Below are positions 21,960 to 30,079 of a DNA stretch of 64,000 nt, piece after piece (position 1 is the stretch's first letter; every line of letters starts with the position of its first letter). The notes beneath the pieces were generated by a model. That model saw nothing but the letters and a program-made list of their open reading frames with translations, had not been told where the DNA came from and made no database searches. A program made the position numbers and the translations under genes. The DNA is taken from NCBI GenBank assembly GCA_900473745.1, contig UCMW01000017.1, positions 199,513 through 263,512 on the forward strand. The letters are read 5' to 3'. This DNA comes from Hyphomicrobiales bacterium. Its GTDB lineage: Bacteria > Pseudomonadota > Alphaproteobacteria > Rhizobiales > Rhizobiaceae.

Positions 21960-22545
21960 GCCGGGCAAAAGCGGTGTCTTCGACCTGCAGCCGGTCAAAC
22001 ACGGTTTTCAGAATAAGGCCGACAGCACCTTTCTCCATAATAGGATCCAGGCGCCAGCGCATGTTGCGCAAGGTATCGTCCGTGCCGATGGTGAAGCAGG
22101 ACAGCCCCGAGAACAGCGGAATGAGTTCATCTTGAACCTGCGCCATCTTCACAGGAGATAGCGGAACCGGCTGCCCGTCTGCCAAGACCCGTTCGCTCTC
22201 ATAAATCTTCACGGTGTTGACCAGCAGTGAGACCAGCGTGGCGAGCGCCCGCGTCTCTCCGTCGGACGCATGGTCGGCGAAGGTGTCGGTTGCCGAGACA
22301 AGCCAACGCAGATTGAGCGCATCGCAGAGATAAGCGCCCTCCTCCGTCCATAGCTCTGAAAACTGCGCGAATACCCTGTCGGTATCCACTCCGCGCCGCA
22401 GGAGTACGATGAGTTTGGCATGGTGCCAGAGCAACTCGGGCTGGCCGGCAAATTCCGCCCTGAGGTTCTCAAGGTGCTCGTCGAGCGACTTCGCCGAGCC
22501 ACGTGTCTGCCTCGGTCCGTCGCCATTCACCAGCGTCGATTTCAT
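21913..22545 (-). CDS. Hypothetical protein in the LPS/lrp locus
   Basis: I do not recognise a family. The ORF encodes about 210 acidic, helix-rich residues (ENLRAEFAGQPELLWHHAKLIVLLRRGVDTDRVF... LVNTVKIYESERVL) with no signal peptide or membrane segment. I chose ATG 22545; a GTG at 22659 would add 38 basic residues, and neither has a good ribosome site. It follows lrp on the same strand, so it may be cotranscribed with it, where S. meliloti has lpsC, lpsD and lpsE. It overlaps the end of the GT25 gene tail to tail. Confidence 0.5.
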   Translation of the reverse strand: MKSTLVNGDGPRQTRGSAKSLDEHLENLRAEFAGQPELLWHHAKLIVLLRRGVDTDRVFAQFSELWTEEGAYLCDALNLRWLVSATDTFADHASDGETRALATLVSLLVNTVKIYESERVLADGQPVPLSPVKMAQVQDELIPLFSGLSCFTIGTDDTLRNMRWRLDPIMEKGAVGLILKTVFDRLQVEDTAFARLRALHHRERTGWWSS

Positions 22546-22713
22546 GGCTGTGAAATCGCCAGAGGATTTGACATGCTTCGCCCCGCCCAGGCGCTTGCGA
22601 TGCCAGTTCAGAGAGAAGAAATGCTCAATTGCCGACTTCTTTCGCGCCAACGTGCTCACCCATGTTTTGTCTATGAATTCCTGTGGCTGGCTGGCCCGAC
22701 CTGCGGGTGGACC

Positions 22714-23181
22714 TCAGATTTCCACCAGGCCAACCTTTTTCACCTGCCGGATGGTCAGCATTGTCCTGACAGTGTCGACATGCTCGTTCGCCGTCAGCAC
22801 CTCGATGACGAAATCCTGGAACCTGGTCAGGTTCTCCGCCACGCAATGGAGCAGGAAGTCGCTGTCGCCGTTCACCATCCAGGCCTGGCGAACGATCGGC
22901 CAGCTGTCGGTCGCCGCCGCGAAGGCCTTCAGATTGGCTTCCGACTGGTGCTTCAGGCCCACCATGCAGAAGGCGACGAGGTCGTAGCCCAGCCGACTGG
23001 CATTCAAGTCTGCGTGATAGCTTTCGATCACGCCGGCCTCTTCGAGCTTGCGGACCCGCCTCAGGCAGGGCGGCGCTGATATCCCGACGCGCTCGGAGAG
23101 TTCCACATTCGTCATCCGTCCATCCCGCTGCAGTTCCTTCAGGATCCTGAGGTCGATGGCGTCGAGTTCTACCTTGAGCAC
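22714..23181 (-). CDS. lrp: Lrp/AsnC-family transcriptional regulator
   Basis: A 155-residue feast/famine regulator. Residues 1-60 form the helix-turn-helix (LDAIDLRILKELQRDGRMTNVELSERVGISAPPCLRRVRKLEEAGVI). The rest is the RAM effector/oligomerisation domain (HVDTVRTMLTIRQVKKVGLVEI). The start codon is GTG. It is divergent from trxB with 246 bases between, the arrangement seen for S. meliloti lrp3 next to trxB and lsrB, where LsrB is reported to control the lrp3-lpsCDE operon. Confidence 0.9.
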   Translation of the reverse strand: MLKVELDAIDLRILKELQRDGRMTNVELSERVGISAPPCLRRVRKLEEAGVIESYHADLNASRLGYDLVAFCMVGLKHQSEANLKAFAAATDSWPIVRQAWMVNGDSDFLLHCVAENLTRFQDFVIEVLTANEHVDTVRTMLTIRQVKKVGLVEI

Positions 23182-23427
23182 GGCCGCTCCTTTTGATGCT
23201 GTGTGCGTTTATCTACTCCAACCGGCGCAATAGGCAAGAATCCGGCGCGCTCACGCACAATTATTGCGTGGCATGGCAATGCCCTGTTGCTAATGCGAGC
23301 CCGCGCCTTGAATTGCGCCGCGCTTCGATCCTAAATGGGCGCCAGTTGCGCGAGGACCGGACGAGACCCATATCGAGGCCCCGGTCTGCCCCCGTCGATC
23401 GAGGACTGCGCGTTGAAAGGAAGCGAC

Positions 23428-24405
23428 ATGACTGCCCGCCACACCAAGGTGCTGATCATCGGCTCCGGCCCTGCCGGCTACACAGCAGCGATTTACGCTG
23501 CCCGCGCCATGCTGAAGCCGGTCCTCATCGCCGGCATGGAACAGGGTGGCCAGTTGATGATCACGACGGATGTCGAGAACTATCCGGGCTTTGCCGATCC
23601 GATCCAGGGCCCCTGGCTGATGGAACAGATGCTCAATCAGGCCGTCCATGTCGGAACCGAGATCGTCAGCGACCTCGTCACCGAAGTCGACACCATCAAT
23701 CGTCCCTTCACCGTCAAGACCGACAGCGGCCAGGTCTGGACGGCCGATACGCTGATCATCTGCACGGGCGCCAAGGCGAAATGGCTCGGCATCGAAAGCG
23801 AACAGCATTTCCAGGGCTTTGGCGTCTCCGCCTGCGCCACCTGCGACGGCTTCTTCTATCGCAACAAGGACGTGATCGTCGTCGGCGGTGGTAACTCCGC
23901 CGTAGAGGAATCCCTCTACCTCTCACACATCGCGAAGTCGGTCACCGTCGTGCATCGCCGCGACAGCTTCCGCTCGGAAAAGATCCTGCAGGAGCGCCTC
24001 TTCGCCAAGGACAATATCCGTGTTCTCTGGAACACCACCGTCGAGGAAATCACCGGCGCGCCCGCCAAGCCGCCCATGCCGCCGTCGGTCTCTGGCGTCA
24101 GGCTCAAGGACCAGCTCACGGGCGCCGTCACCGACATGCCAATCGACGGCGTCTTCGTCGCCATCGGCCATGCGCCGGCCGTCGAACTGTTCAAGGGCAA
24201 ACTCAAGATCAAGTCCAACGGCTATCTCTGGACTGCCCCCGACTCGACCGCGACCGACGTGCCCGGCATCTTCGCCGCCGGTGACGTGACCGATGATATC
24301 TACCGTCAGGCGATCACCGCCGCCGGCATGGGATGCATGGCGGCGCTGGAAGCCGAACGCTACCTGTCGGCAATCCCGGTGGATGCGCAGCAAGCCGCGG
24401 AGTAG
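23428..24405 (+). CDS. trxB: Thioredoxin-disulfide reductase
   Basis: A 325-residue NADPH-dependent flavoenzyme that reduces thioredoxin. It shows the N-terminal FAD motif IIGSGPAGYTAAIYAARA, the redox pair CATC in SACATCDGFF, the NADPH motif VVGGGNSAVEESLYLS, and the C-terminal FAD-binding GIFAAGDVTD. The ATG at 23428 has GAAAGGAAGC upstream, and 23335 in the same frame is an unsupported extension. The lsrB gene begins 21 bases after the stop, so the two are probably cotranscribed. Confidence 0.97.
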   Translation: MTARHTKVLIIGSGPAGYTAAIYAARAMLKPVLIAGMEQGGQLMITTDVENYPGFADPIQGPWLMEQMLNQAVHVGTEIVSDLVTEVDTINRPFTVKTDSGQVWTADTLIICTGAKAKWLGIESEQHFQGFGVSACATCDGFFYRNKDVIVVGGGNSAVEESLYLSHIAKSVTVVHRRDSFRSEKILQERLFAKDNIRVLWNTTVEEITGAPAKPPMPPSVSGVRLKDQLTGAVTDMPIDGVFVAIGHAPAVELFKGKLKIKSNGYLWTAPDSTATDVPGIFAAGDVTDDIYRQAITAAGMGCMAALEAERYLSAIPVDAQQAAE

Positions 24406-24425
24406 ACGACATGAGAGGGGGTGGC

Positions 24426-25322
24426 ATGCCGTTGGACTGGGACAAACTGCGCATTTTCCACGCGGCTGCCGAGGCCGGGTCCTTCACCCACGCCGCCGAC
24501 AAGCTTCATCTCTCCCAGTCGGCGATCAGCCGCCAGGTTTCGTCTCTGGAACAGGATATCGGCGTCAAGCTCTTTCACCGCCATGCCCGCGGTCTGATCC
24601 TGACCGAACAGGGCGAACTGCTCTATCGGACGGCGCATGACGTCCTGATGAAGCTGCAGACAGTGAAAATGCAGCTCACGGAAACGACCGAAAAGCCGAG
24701 CGGCAAGTTGCGCGTCACGACCACCGTCGGCCTCGGCCAGGGCTGGCTCACCGACAAGGTGCAGGAATTCCTGCAGCTCTATCCGGAAATGTCGATCCAG
24801 CTGATCCTCGATAACGAGGAACTGGACGTCAACATGCGCCATGCCGACTGCGCTATTCGCCTGCGCCAGCCGCAGCAGTCGGACCTGATCCAGCGTAAAC
24901 TGTTCACGGTGCATATGCATGTCTATGCGGCGCCGTCCTATATCAACCGCTACGGCGAGCCGCAGTCGATCGAGGATCTCGACAACCACAAGATCATTTC
25001 CTTCGGCGAACCCGCGCCGAACTATCTGCTCGACGTCAACTGGCTGGAAACGGCCGGCCGCTCGTCCGACAATGCCCGAATGCCGCATCTGCAGATCAAC
25101 AGCCAGACTTCGATCAAGCGCGCCTGCCTGCTCGGCATCGGCATCGCCATGCTGCCGGACTACATCGTCGGCCGAGATCCCGGCCTCGTACAACTTGCAA
25201 TTCCGGCTGACATCCCCTCCTTCGACACATATTTCTGCTATCCCGACGAGATCAAGAACGCCGCGAAGCTCAAGGCTTTCAGGGATTTTATTGTCGCCAA
25301 GGCCCGAAACTGGAACTTCTGA
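24426..25322 (+). CDS. lsrB: LysR regulator, LsrB/VtlR type
   Basis: A 298-residue LysR regulator. The winged helix is LRIFHAAAEAGSFTHAADKLHLSQSAISRQVSSLEQDIGVKLFHR. The effector domain contains three cysteines (HADCAIRL, RACLLG, YFCYPD); in S. meliloti LsrB cysteines are reported to sense redox state. The position after trxB matches lsrB, and relatives in Brucella/Agrobacterium (VtlR) activate an AbcR sRNA and small proteins. I chose ATG 24426 because AGAGGGGGTGG lies before it; ATG 24411 is an alternative. The stop overlaps a terminator. Orthology is inferred from synteny and sequence. Confidence 0.85.
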   Translation: MPLDWDKLRIFHAAAEAGSFTHAADKLHLSQSAISRQVSSLEQDIGVKLFHRHARGLILTEQGELLYRTAHDVLMKLQTVKMQLTETTEKPSGKLRVTTTVGLGQGWLTDKVQEFLQLYPEMSIQLILDNEELDVNMRHADCAIRLRQPQQSDLIQRKLFTVHMHVYAAPSYINRYGEPQSIEDLDNHKIISFGEPAPNYLLDVNWLETAGRSSDNARMPHLQINSQTSIKRACLLGIGIAMLPDYIVGRDPGLVQLAIPADIPSFDTYFCYPDEIKNAAKLKAFRDFIVAKARNWNF

Positions 25323-25345
25323 GGCAGCCATTGCGCTGCCTTTTT
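25322..25345 (+). terminator. lsrB terminator overlapping its stop codon
   Basis: Seven-base arms AGGCAGC and GCTGCCT with a six-base loop, followed by TTTT. The stem begins at the last base of the lsrB stop codon, so lsrB transcription ends here and the RNA downstream has its own promoter. Confidence 0.75.
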
Positions 25346-25375
25346 GCATCTCCGGCACACAGGCCTGCAACTCAC

Positions 25376-25390
25376 GCATGTCTGACATGC
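25376..25390. promoter_or_regulatory. 15-bp perfect palindrome, candidate LsrB/VtlR site
   Basis: Arms GCATGTC and GACATGC are exactly complementary around one central T. The centre lies about 54 bases before the predicted start of the downstream RNA, which is where LysR activators usually bind. The adjacent gene encodes a LysR regulator, so it is the likely ligand of this site. Confidence 0.5.
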
Positions 25391-25401
25391 ATAAAAAAGC
25401 A

Positions 25402-25430
25402 TTGTTCCCTGCACAAAAAACCACCATATC
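25402..25430 (+). promoter_or_regulatory. Predicted sigma70 promoter of the candidate AbcR RNA
   Basis: A TTGTTC box at 25402-25407 and CATATC at 25425-25430, spaced 17 bases. This is a moderate match to sigma70, as expected of an activated promoter. The predicted start is near 25437. Confidence 0.45.
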
Positions 25431-25436
25431 GCACAC

Positions 25437-25556
25437 AGCTGATGCACATGGTGGCTTTTTCCTCCCAGTTCCACCGCAGCAGCTGTTCCCCTCTGGAGGT
25501 TTTTGACCTTCACAATTTAAAGGGCCCTGGTTTTCCGGTGGCCCTCTTTTTTTGTT
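25437..25556 (+). ncRNA. Candidate AbcR (alpha-r15) trans-acting sRNA
   Basis: About 117 bases without an ORF. Hairpin 1 has arms GGTGG (25450-25454) and CCACC (25471-25475) around a loop holding CCTCCCA, an anti-Shine-Dalgarno motif like the CUCCCA motifs described in AbcR RNAs. A middle CCCCTCTGGAGG segment follows. The 3' end is a strong terminator: AGGGCC/GGCCCT plus an inner CTGG/CCGG stem with TTTT loop and a run of seven T. Length, motif and neighbour (lsrB/vtlR) fit AbcR; the start site is inferred. The rest of the 25346-25684 gap holds promoter elements only. Confidence 0.6.
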
Positions 25557-25592
25557 TTCTCGATGGAACGATAAGTCCGATTCCACGTTAAT

Positions 25593-25612
25593 GCGTCAGG
25601 CTGAACTGACGC
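25593..25612. promoter_or_regulatory. Inverted repeat before the ArsR-type gene
   Basis: Arms GCGTCAG and CTGACGC, seven bases each, with a six-base spacer, 73 bases before the ArsR-type start codon. It is a candidate operator for that regulator. Confidence 0.4.
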
Positions 25613-25684
25613 CGTCTGCACAACTGCGGGCGCCGGTGTTCACGCCGCCGCAAACTTGATTTGGTTGCTCGCATTGGAGGGGAC

Positions 25685-25978
25685 ATGTTCCTGGAGGACG
25701 TGATGAAGGCGCTGGCACACCCGGCCCGTATGGAAATGTTGATCTGGTTGAAAAAGCCGATGGAATTTTTCGGCGTCCCCGAGGACGACGCTGTTGACGG
25801 CATCAGCGCCGGACAGTTCGAGCGTTCGGGCCTCTCCCAGTCTGCCGTGTCCGCCCATCTCGCAACCCTGCAACGTGCCGGCTTGATCAGCTCCAAGCGC
25901 GTCGGACAGCGTGTCCTCTATCGTCGCAACGAAGATGCCATTGCAGAGTTCGTCAAGACCTTGAATGGAACACTCTGA
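25685..25978 (+). CDS. ArsR-family (HTH) regulator
   Basis: A 97-residue winged-helix protein of the ArsR type (FLEDVMKALAHPARMEMLIWLKKP... LSQSAVSAHLATLQRAGLISSKRVGQRVLYRRN). No metal-binding cysteine pattern is visible. It lies just upstream of an Old Yellow Enzyme gene in the same direction (59 bases apart), so it may regulate that reductase, as small ArsR/HTH regulators of OYE genes do elsewhere. The start ATG has GGAGG upstream. The ligand is unknown. Confidence 0.83.
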   Translation: MFLEDVMKALAHPARMEMLIWLKKPMEFFGVPEDDAVDGISAGQFERSGLSQSAVSAHLATLQRAGLISSKRVGQRVLYRRNEDAIAEFVKTLNGTL

Positions 25979-26037
25979 AGTCCCACATCGGGCTTCCCAA
26001 TGAACCTTCCCATCATTGGAAACTCCCGAGAGGTTTC

Positions 26038-27138
26038 ATGTCCAAGCTTTTTGAACCGACATCCGTCGGCGGTATTCCGCTTTCCAACCGCATCGCCATG
26101 GCGCCGCTGACGCGCAATCGTTCGCCGGGCGCCGTCCCGAACGATCTGAACATCGAATACTATCGCCAGCGCGCAACCGCCGGCCTGATTATCAGCGAAG
26201 GCACGGCAATCACCCATCAGGCGCAAGGCTATGCCGATGTGCCGGGTCTCTACAAATCCGAAGCCATCGAAGGCTGGAAGAAGGTGACCGACGCTGTGCA
26301 TCAGGCGGGCGGCAAGATCGTCACCCAGATCTGGCATGTCGGCCGCATCTCCCACACCAGCCTGCAGCCTGAAAACGGCAAGCCGGTTGCCCCCTCCTCC
26401 ATTGCCGCCAAGTCCAAGACCTATGTCCTGAACGCCGACGGCTCCGGCGCATTCGTGGAAACGTCCGAGCCCCGTGCGCTCGAGACCGCCGAACTTCCCG
26501 GCATCATCGAGGACTATCGCAAGGCGGCCCGTGCGGCAGTCGAGGCGGGTTTCGACGGTGTCGAGATCCACGCGGCCAATGGCTACCTGCTCGAGCAGTT
26601 CATGCGCACCAACAGCAACCAGCGTACGGATGAATATGGCGGCTCGATCGAGAACCGCATCCGCCTGACGCTGGAAGTCGTCGAAGCCGTGATCAAGGAA
26701 ATTGGCGCCGACAAGACCGGCATCCGCATTTCGCCGACCACGCCGGCCAACGACGTCTCCGACCCCGATCCCAAGGCCGTCTACACCGCGCTCGTGGAAG
26801 CGCTGGCGAAACACGATCTGGCCTTCGTGCATGTCATCGAAGGCGCGACCGGCGGCCCGCGTGACGTTCTGCCCTTCGACTGGAAGGCCCTGAAGGCCGC
26901 CTATCGTCACGCCGGCGGCAAGGGTGCCTGGATCGTCAACAACGGCTATGACCGCGCCTCGGCGATTGAGGCTGTCGACAGCGGCTACGCCGATCTCGTG
27001 GCCTTCGGCCGCCCCTTCATTGCCAACCCGGACCTCGTCCGTCGCCTGAAGGAAAATGCCGCGCTTAATCCTCTGGATCAGGCCACGTTGTATGGCGGTG
27101 GGGCCCAGGGTTACACCTCCTATCCGGCACTCGCCTGA
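26038..27138 (+). CDS. Old Yellow Enzyme family alkene reductase (NemA-like)
   Basis: A 366-residue FMN-dependent ene-reductase of the NemA class, which reduces alpha,beta-unsaturated carbonyls, maleimides or nitro compounds with NAD(P)H. Recognisable segments are the N-terminal LSNRIAMAPLTRNR, QIWHVGRISH, VEIHAANGYLLEQFMRTNSNQRTDEYGGSIENR, and the C-terminal FMN phosphate site VAFGRPFIANPDLVRR. Its length is normal for the family. It follows an ArsR-type regulator by 59 bases and ends at a clear terminator. Substrate range is inference from family. Confidence 0.93.
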   Translation: MSKLFEPTSVGGIPLSNRIAMAPLTRNRSPGAVPNDLNIEYYRQRATAGLIISEGTAITHQAQGYADVPGLYKSEAIEGWKKVTDAVHQAGGKIVTQIWHVGRISHTSLQPENGKPVAPSSIAAKSKTYVLNADGSGAFVETSEPRALETAELPGIIEDYRKAARAAVEAGFDGVEIHAANGYLLEQFMRTNSNQRTDEYGGSIENRIRLTLEVVEAVIKEIGADKTGIRISPTTPANDVSDPDPKAVYTALVEALAKHDLAFVHVIEGATGGPRDVLPFDWKALKAAYRHAGGKGAWIVNNGYDRASAIEAVDSGYADLVAFGRPFIANPDLVRRLKENAALNPLDQATLYGGGAQGYTSYPALA

Positions 27139-27145
27139 TACACAG

Positions 27146-27170
27146 AGGGCTCCCGCGAACCGGGAGCCCT
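27146..27170 (+). terminator. Terminator after the OYE gene
   Basis: Perfect 10-bp arms AGGGCTCCCG and CGGGAGCCCT with a CGAAC loop, followed by a T-rich stretch, eight bases after the stop. It may also serve the convergent DUF6220-like gene. Confidence 0.75.
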
Positions 27171-27195
27171 CATTCTTTGTGGATGTTCAGCAAGC

Positions 27196-27576
27196 TCAAC
27201 GACGAAACGCCACCCGCCAGACAAGGTTTGCTGCAAGCAATCCCATCACCAGCCCGTTGACGGGATGCAGGGCCCCGATCAGCGGCTGCGCCTGACCAAT
27301 GGCCGCCAAGGTGACCTGAAGCAGGTAGAGGGCGAACAGGCCACTGGTCATCGACCGATACTCGCGCAGGCCTGCGACGAGCGACATCAGGAAGAGCCCT
27401 ACGATCACAAGGCCGACAGCACCACCGGTGGCCGCATGCGCCTCCCACCCGCCTCCCGCCCCGAAGACGGTCATTCCGGCAAGAAAGAACTGGACGGCGA
27501 TCCCGACGAGGGTGAGAACCGCAAGAGCGCGGAAGCCAAGGCGAGGCATGGAGGAAACGGACGCCGCGCCACTCAT
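27196..27576 (-). CDS. Four-helix membrane protein (DUF6220-like)
   Basis: A 126-residue membrane protein with about four hydrophobic segments (FRALAVLTLVGIAVQFFLAGM; GAVGLVIVGLFLMSLVAGL; SGLFALYLLQVTLAAI; NGLVMGLLAANLVWRVAF). I think it resembles DUF6220-type proteins, but this is uncertain. The ATG at 27576 has GGAGGCGG upstream and overlaps the stop of the preceding SDR gene by four bases (ATGA), so the two are translationally coupled. Function unknown; the coupling suggests a role linked to the SDR enzyme. Confidence 0.68.
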   Translation of the reverse strand: MSGAASVSSMPRLGFRALAVLTLVGIAVQFFLAGMTVFGAGGGWEAHAATGGAVGLVIVGLFLMSLVAGLREYRSMTSGLFALYLLQVTLAAIGQAQPLIGALHPVNGLVMGLLAANLVWRVAFRR

Positions 27577-28610
27577 TGTCCGCCTCCAGCGACCAGCCGA
27601 GCGCCCTCTGAAGCAGTCATGGCTCCGGGCTTGGGAGCGCAGCCGAGGCTCTCCAGCGTGGCCTTTACGGCGTGGTCGATCGGCGTCTGCGGCTCCGCGG
27701 CGAGAAACTGGCGAAGCGCGCCATTGTCGAGCCGGATCGTTTCTCGCCACAGATACCGCATTTCATGCAGTTCCTTGATCAGCGGCACGAAGGGACGGGC
27801 AAGGCCGGCCAGCCGCCAGGGAAAGCCGAACGAGAGGATATTGGGTCGCCCGACAGCCCTGCCGATCGAACGGACCATCTGCATCCCGTCATGATCGTAG
27901 AAACCCTCCATATGGAAGCGGGCAAAGCGCGGCAATTCATCTGCCCGGTCGAGAAGCCGTACAAAGGTTTCCGCCACATCCGGCAGATAGGCCCAGGCGT
28001 GCCCAATGCCCTTGCGGCCGGGATTGAGGACGAAGCGCACGGGCTTGCCCGGTTGAACCATGGCCTGTGCAAACCAGTTATTGCCGGCGTCAGGTCCGAA
28101 GAAGTCCCCGGCCCGGACAATGATCACAGGCACGCCCTCGCCGGCCGCCTGCTCGAGACGCTGCTCGAGCTCGACACGGATCCTGCCCTTCACCGTCTGC
28201 GGCGCCTGGCGGCTGTCCTCCTTCAGAAGCGGAAAAGTGTCAGCGCCGAAATTGTAGATCGTGCCCGGCATCAAGATACGCGCGCCCACGGTGGTTGCCG
28301 CTGCGATCGTGTTGTCGATCATCGGCAGCACGAGTTCGCTCCAATTGCGGTAACCCGGCGGATTGACGCCATGAACGATCACGCTGGCACCCTGCGCGGC
28401 ACGCAGCACGTCGTTTGCGATCATCGCATCCCCGGATACCCATTCGTAACTCGGGCGCGTCAGGCTCTGCTTCTCTGGCGTCCTGTGCATGGCACGAACG
28501 CGGTAACCGCGCTGCAGCAGGGCTTCGGCAAGTGCACCGCCGAGGCCGCCGGTGGCACCGAGCACAAGTGCCAGGGGGGCCTGAAGCGAAGTCGTTGCAA
28601 GGTCTGTCAT
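27573..28610 (-). CDS. NAD-dependent epimerase/dehydratase (extended SDR)
   Basis: A 345-residue extended short-chain dehydrogenase-like protein. It shows the Rossmann motif LVLGATGGLGGALAEALLQRG, and the region following YNFGAD resembles the catalytic part of NmrA/epimerase relatives. A YxxxK catalytic pair is not obvious, so activity is uncertain. Start: AGGAG is followed by ATG ACG ATG; the second ATG (28610) has the better spacing. It is transcribed divergently from a LysR gene, which is probably its regulator, and is coupled to a small membrane protein. Confidence 0.77.
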   Translation of the reverse strand: MTDLATTSLQAPLALVLGATGGLGGALAEALLQRGYRVRAMHRTPEKQSLTRPSYEWVSGDAMIANDVLRAAQGASVIVHGVNPPGYRNWSELVLPMIDNTIAAATTVGARILMPGTIYNFGADTFPLLKEDSRQAPQTVKGRIRVELEQRLEQAAGEGVPVIIVRAGDFFGPDAGNNWFAQAMVQPGKPVRFVLNPGRKGIGHAWAYLPDVAETFVRLLDRADELPRFARFHMEGFYDHDGMQMVRSIGRAVGRPNILSFGFPWRLAGLARPFVPLIKELHEMRYLWRETIRLDNGALRQFLAAEPQTPIDHAVKATLESLGCAPKPGAMTASEGARLVAGGGQ

Positions 28611-28703
28611 CGTCATCTCCTGTGGTTTGAACTGGAGTGATTTTGCCATCCTCGATCGATATTCAAAATTGCCAAAGAATGTTCATATGATATACAAAAA
28701 TGT

Positions 28704-29630
28704 ATGGCGCTCGATCAAATCAGCTGGGATCATTACCGCACCTTTCTCGCCGTCCTCGAAACGGGGTCGCTGTCCGCAGCCGCGCGCGCCCTCGGGCTCA
28801 CACAACCGACGGCAGGCCGACACATCGAGGCGTTGGAGCAAGCCTTCGGGGCACCTCTCTTTCTGCGCACCCAACAGGGACTGCTGCCGACCGAAAAGGC
28901 CTTGGCGATGCAGGCGCACGCGAAGACCATGGCCGCCATGTCCTCGGCCCTTGCCCGCATCGCCTCCGGTGACATGGAGGACGTGCGCGGCACTGTTCGC
29001 ATCAGCGCAAGCGAAGTGATCGCCGCAGAAACGCTGCCGCCCATCCTCGCCCGACTTCAGGAGGCCCACCCGCACCTGGAGATCGAACTGTCCGCCTCCG
29101 ATCTGATCGAGGACCTGCTGCAGCAGGAAGCGGATATCGCCATCCGCATGGTGCGGCCCACCCAGGCCGCTCTGCTCAGCCGTCGCATAGGGCTCATCTC
29201 GCTCGGCTTTCACGCACATCGCAGCTATCTCGACCGCCACGGTATTCCGCAATCGCTGGAGGAACTGACGAAGCATCGCCTGATCGGCTTCGATCGGCAG
29301 CTCGCGTATATCCGGGATCTGCTGAAAACTCGTCCGCATCTCGCAGACGTGACATTCGACTTCCGCGCCGACAGCAATCTCGTTCAGCTGGCGGCAATCC
29401 GCGCCGGCCTCGGGATCGGCATGTGCCAGCATGCGATCGGCGTCCGCGATCCGAACCTGGTGGAGGTCCTGCCAGGCACACTCGACTTGGCACTCGAGAC
29501 CTTCGTGGTGATGCATGAAAATCTGAAAACGGTGCCGCGGTTTCGCGCCACCTTCGACGCCCTGGTCTTCGGTCTCGGCGACTGGATCAGGGTCGACAAA
29601 GGCAAGGATTCTGACCGCTCACCAAACTGA
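28704..29630 (+). CDS. LysR-family transcriptional regulator
   Basis: A 308-residue LysR regulator. The winged helix is ISWDHYRTFLAVLETGSLSAAARALGLTQPTAGRHIEALEQAFGAPLFLRT, and the effector domain follows from about residue 92 (VRGTVRISASEVIAAETLPPIL). It is divergent from the SDR-membrane protein operon, with 93 bases between, the usual layout for a LysR gene and its target. The ligand is unknown. Confidence 0.9.
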   Translation: MALDQISWDHYRTFLAVLETGSLSAAARALGLTQPTAGRHIEALEQAFGAPLFLRTQQGLLPTEKALAMQAHAKTMAAMSSALARIASGDMEDVRGTVRISASEVIAAETLPPILARLQEAHPHLEIELSASDLIEDLLQQEADIAIRMVRPTQAALLSRRIGLISLGFHAHRSYLDRHGIPQSLEELTKHRLIGFDRQLAYIRDLLKTRPHLADVTFDFRADSNLVQLAAIRAGLGIGMCQHAIGVRDPNLVEVLPGTLDLALETFVVMHENLKTVPRFRATFDALVFGLGDWIRVDKGKDSDRSPN

Positions 29631-29683
29631 ATCGGGACGTGAACGGACCCGGCCAAACATTTGATCCGACTCAATTGTCCGGA

Positions 29684-29953
29684 TCAGGGAGATGGCGGCG
29701 CTTCGCCCTCGAAGCTGTCGACCACTTCCACCTCGGGGCGGTCCCCTCCGTCGCTGTATTCCTCGTGCCAGCGACCGCTTTCGTCCTGATAGCTGATCGT
29801 CACGCTTTCGTCTCCGACCTGCTGCTCGGCCATGACGATCCTGACCGCCTCCAGGGCCTGGTCATGCGTCGCGAAGGCTTCCGAATAGACGCCTCCCAGG
29901 CGATAGGCCCAGCCTCCATCATGTTGGACGATCTCGTAAATGATCTTCACCAT
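29684..29953 (-). CDS. DUF2188 domain protein
   Basis: An 89-residue protein with the DUF2188-like core KIIYEIVQHDGGWAYRLGGVYSEAFATHDQALEAVRIVMAEQ, a small fold whose function is not known to me. A later segment ISYQDESGRWHEEYSDGGDRPEVEVVDSFEG is acidic. The start at 29953 is strongly supported by GGAGGAGG eight bases upstream. It is divergent from the ChaA-like antiporter gene. Such proteins are common single genes in rhizobia. Confidence 0.8.
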   Translation of the reverse strand: MVKIIYEIVQHDGGWAYRLGGVYSEAFATHDQALEAVRIVMAEQQVGDESVTISYQDESGRWHEEYSDGGDRPEVEVVDSFEGEAPPSP

Positions 29954-30079
29954 GGCCTTTTTCCTCCTCCACCGGGAGTATTCCATCAAATCCGGCAGAC
30001 CGCAAATCGAAGCTGGAAAGGTCTGGAACAGGCCGCGCTGCTACCCGTTTCCTGCGCAAGCCATCACAAGGAACGAGCC

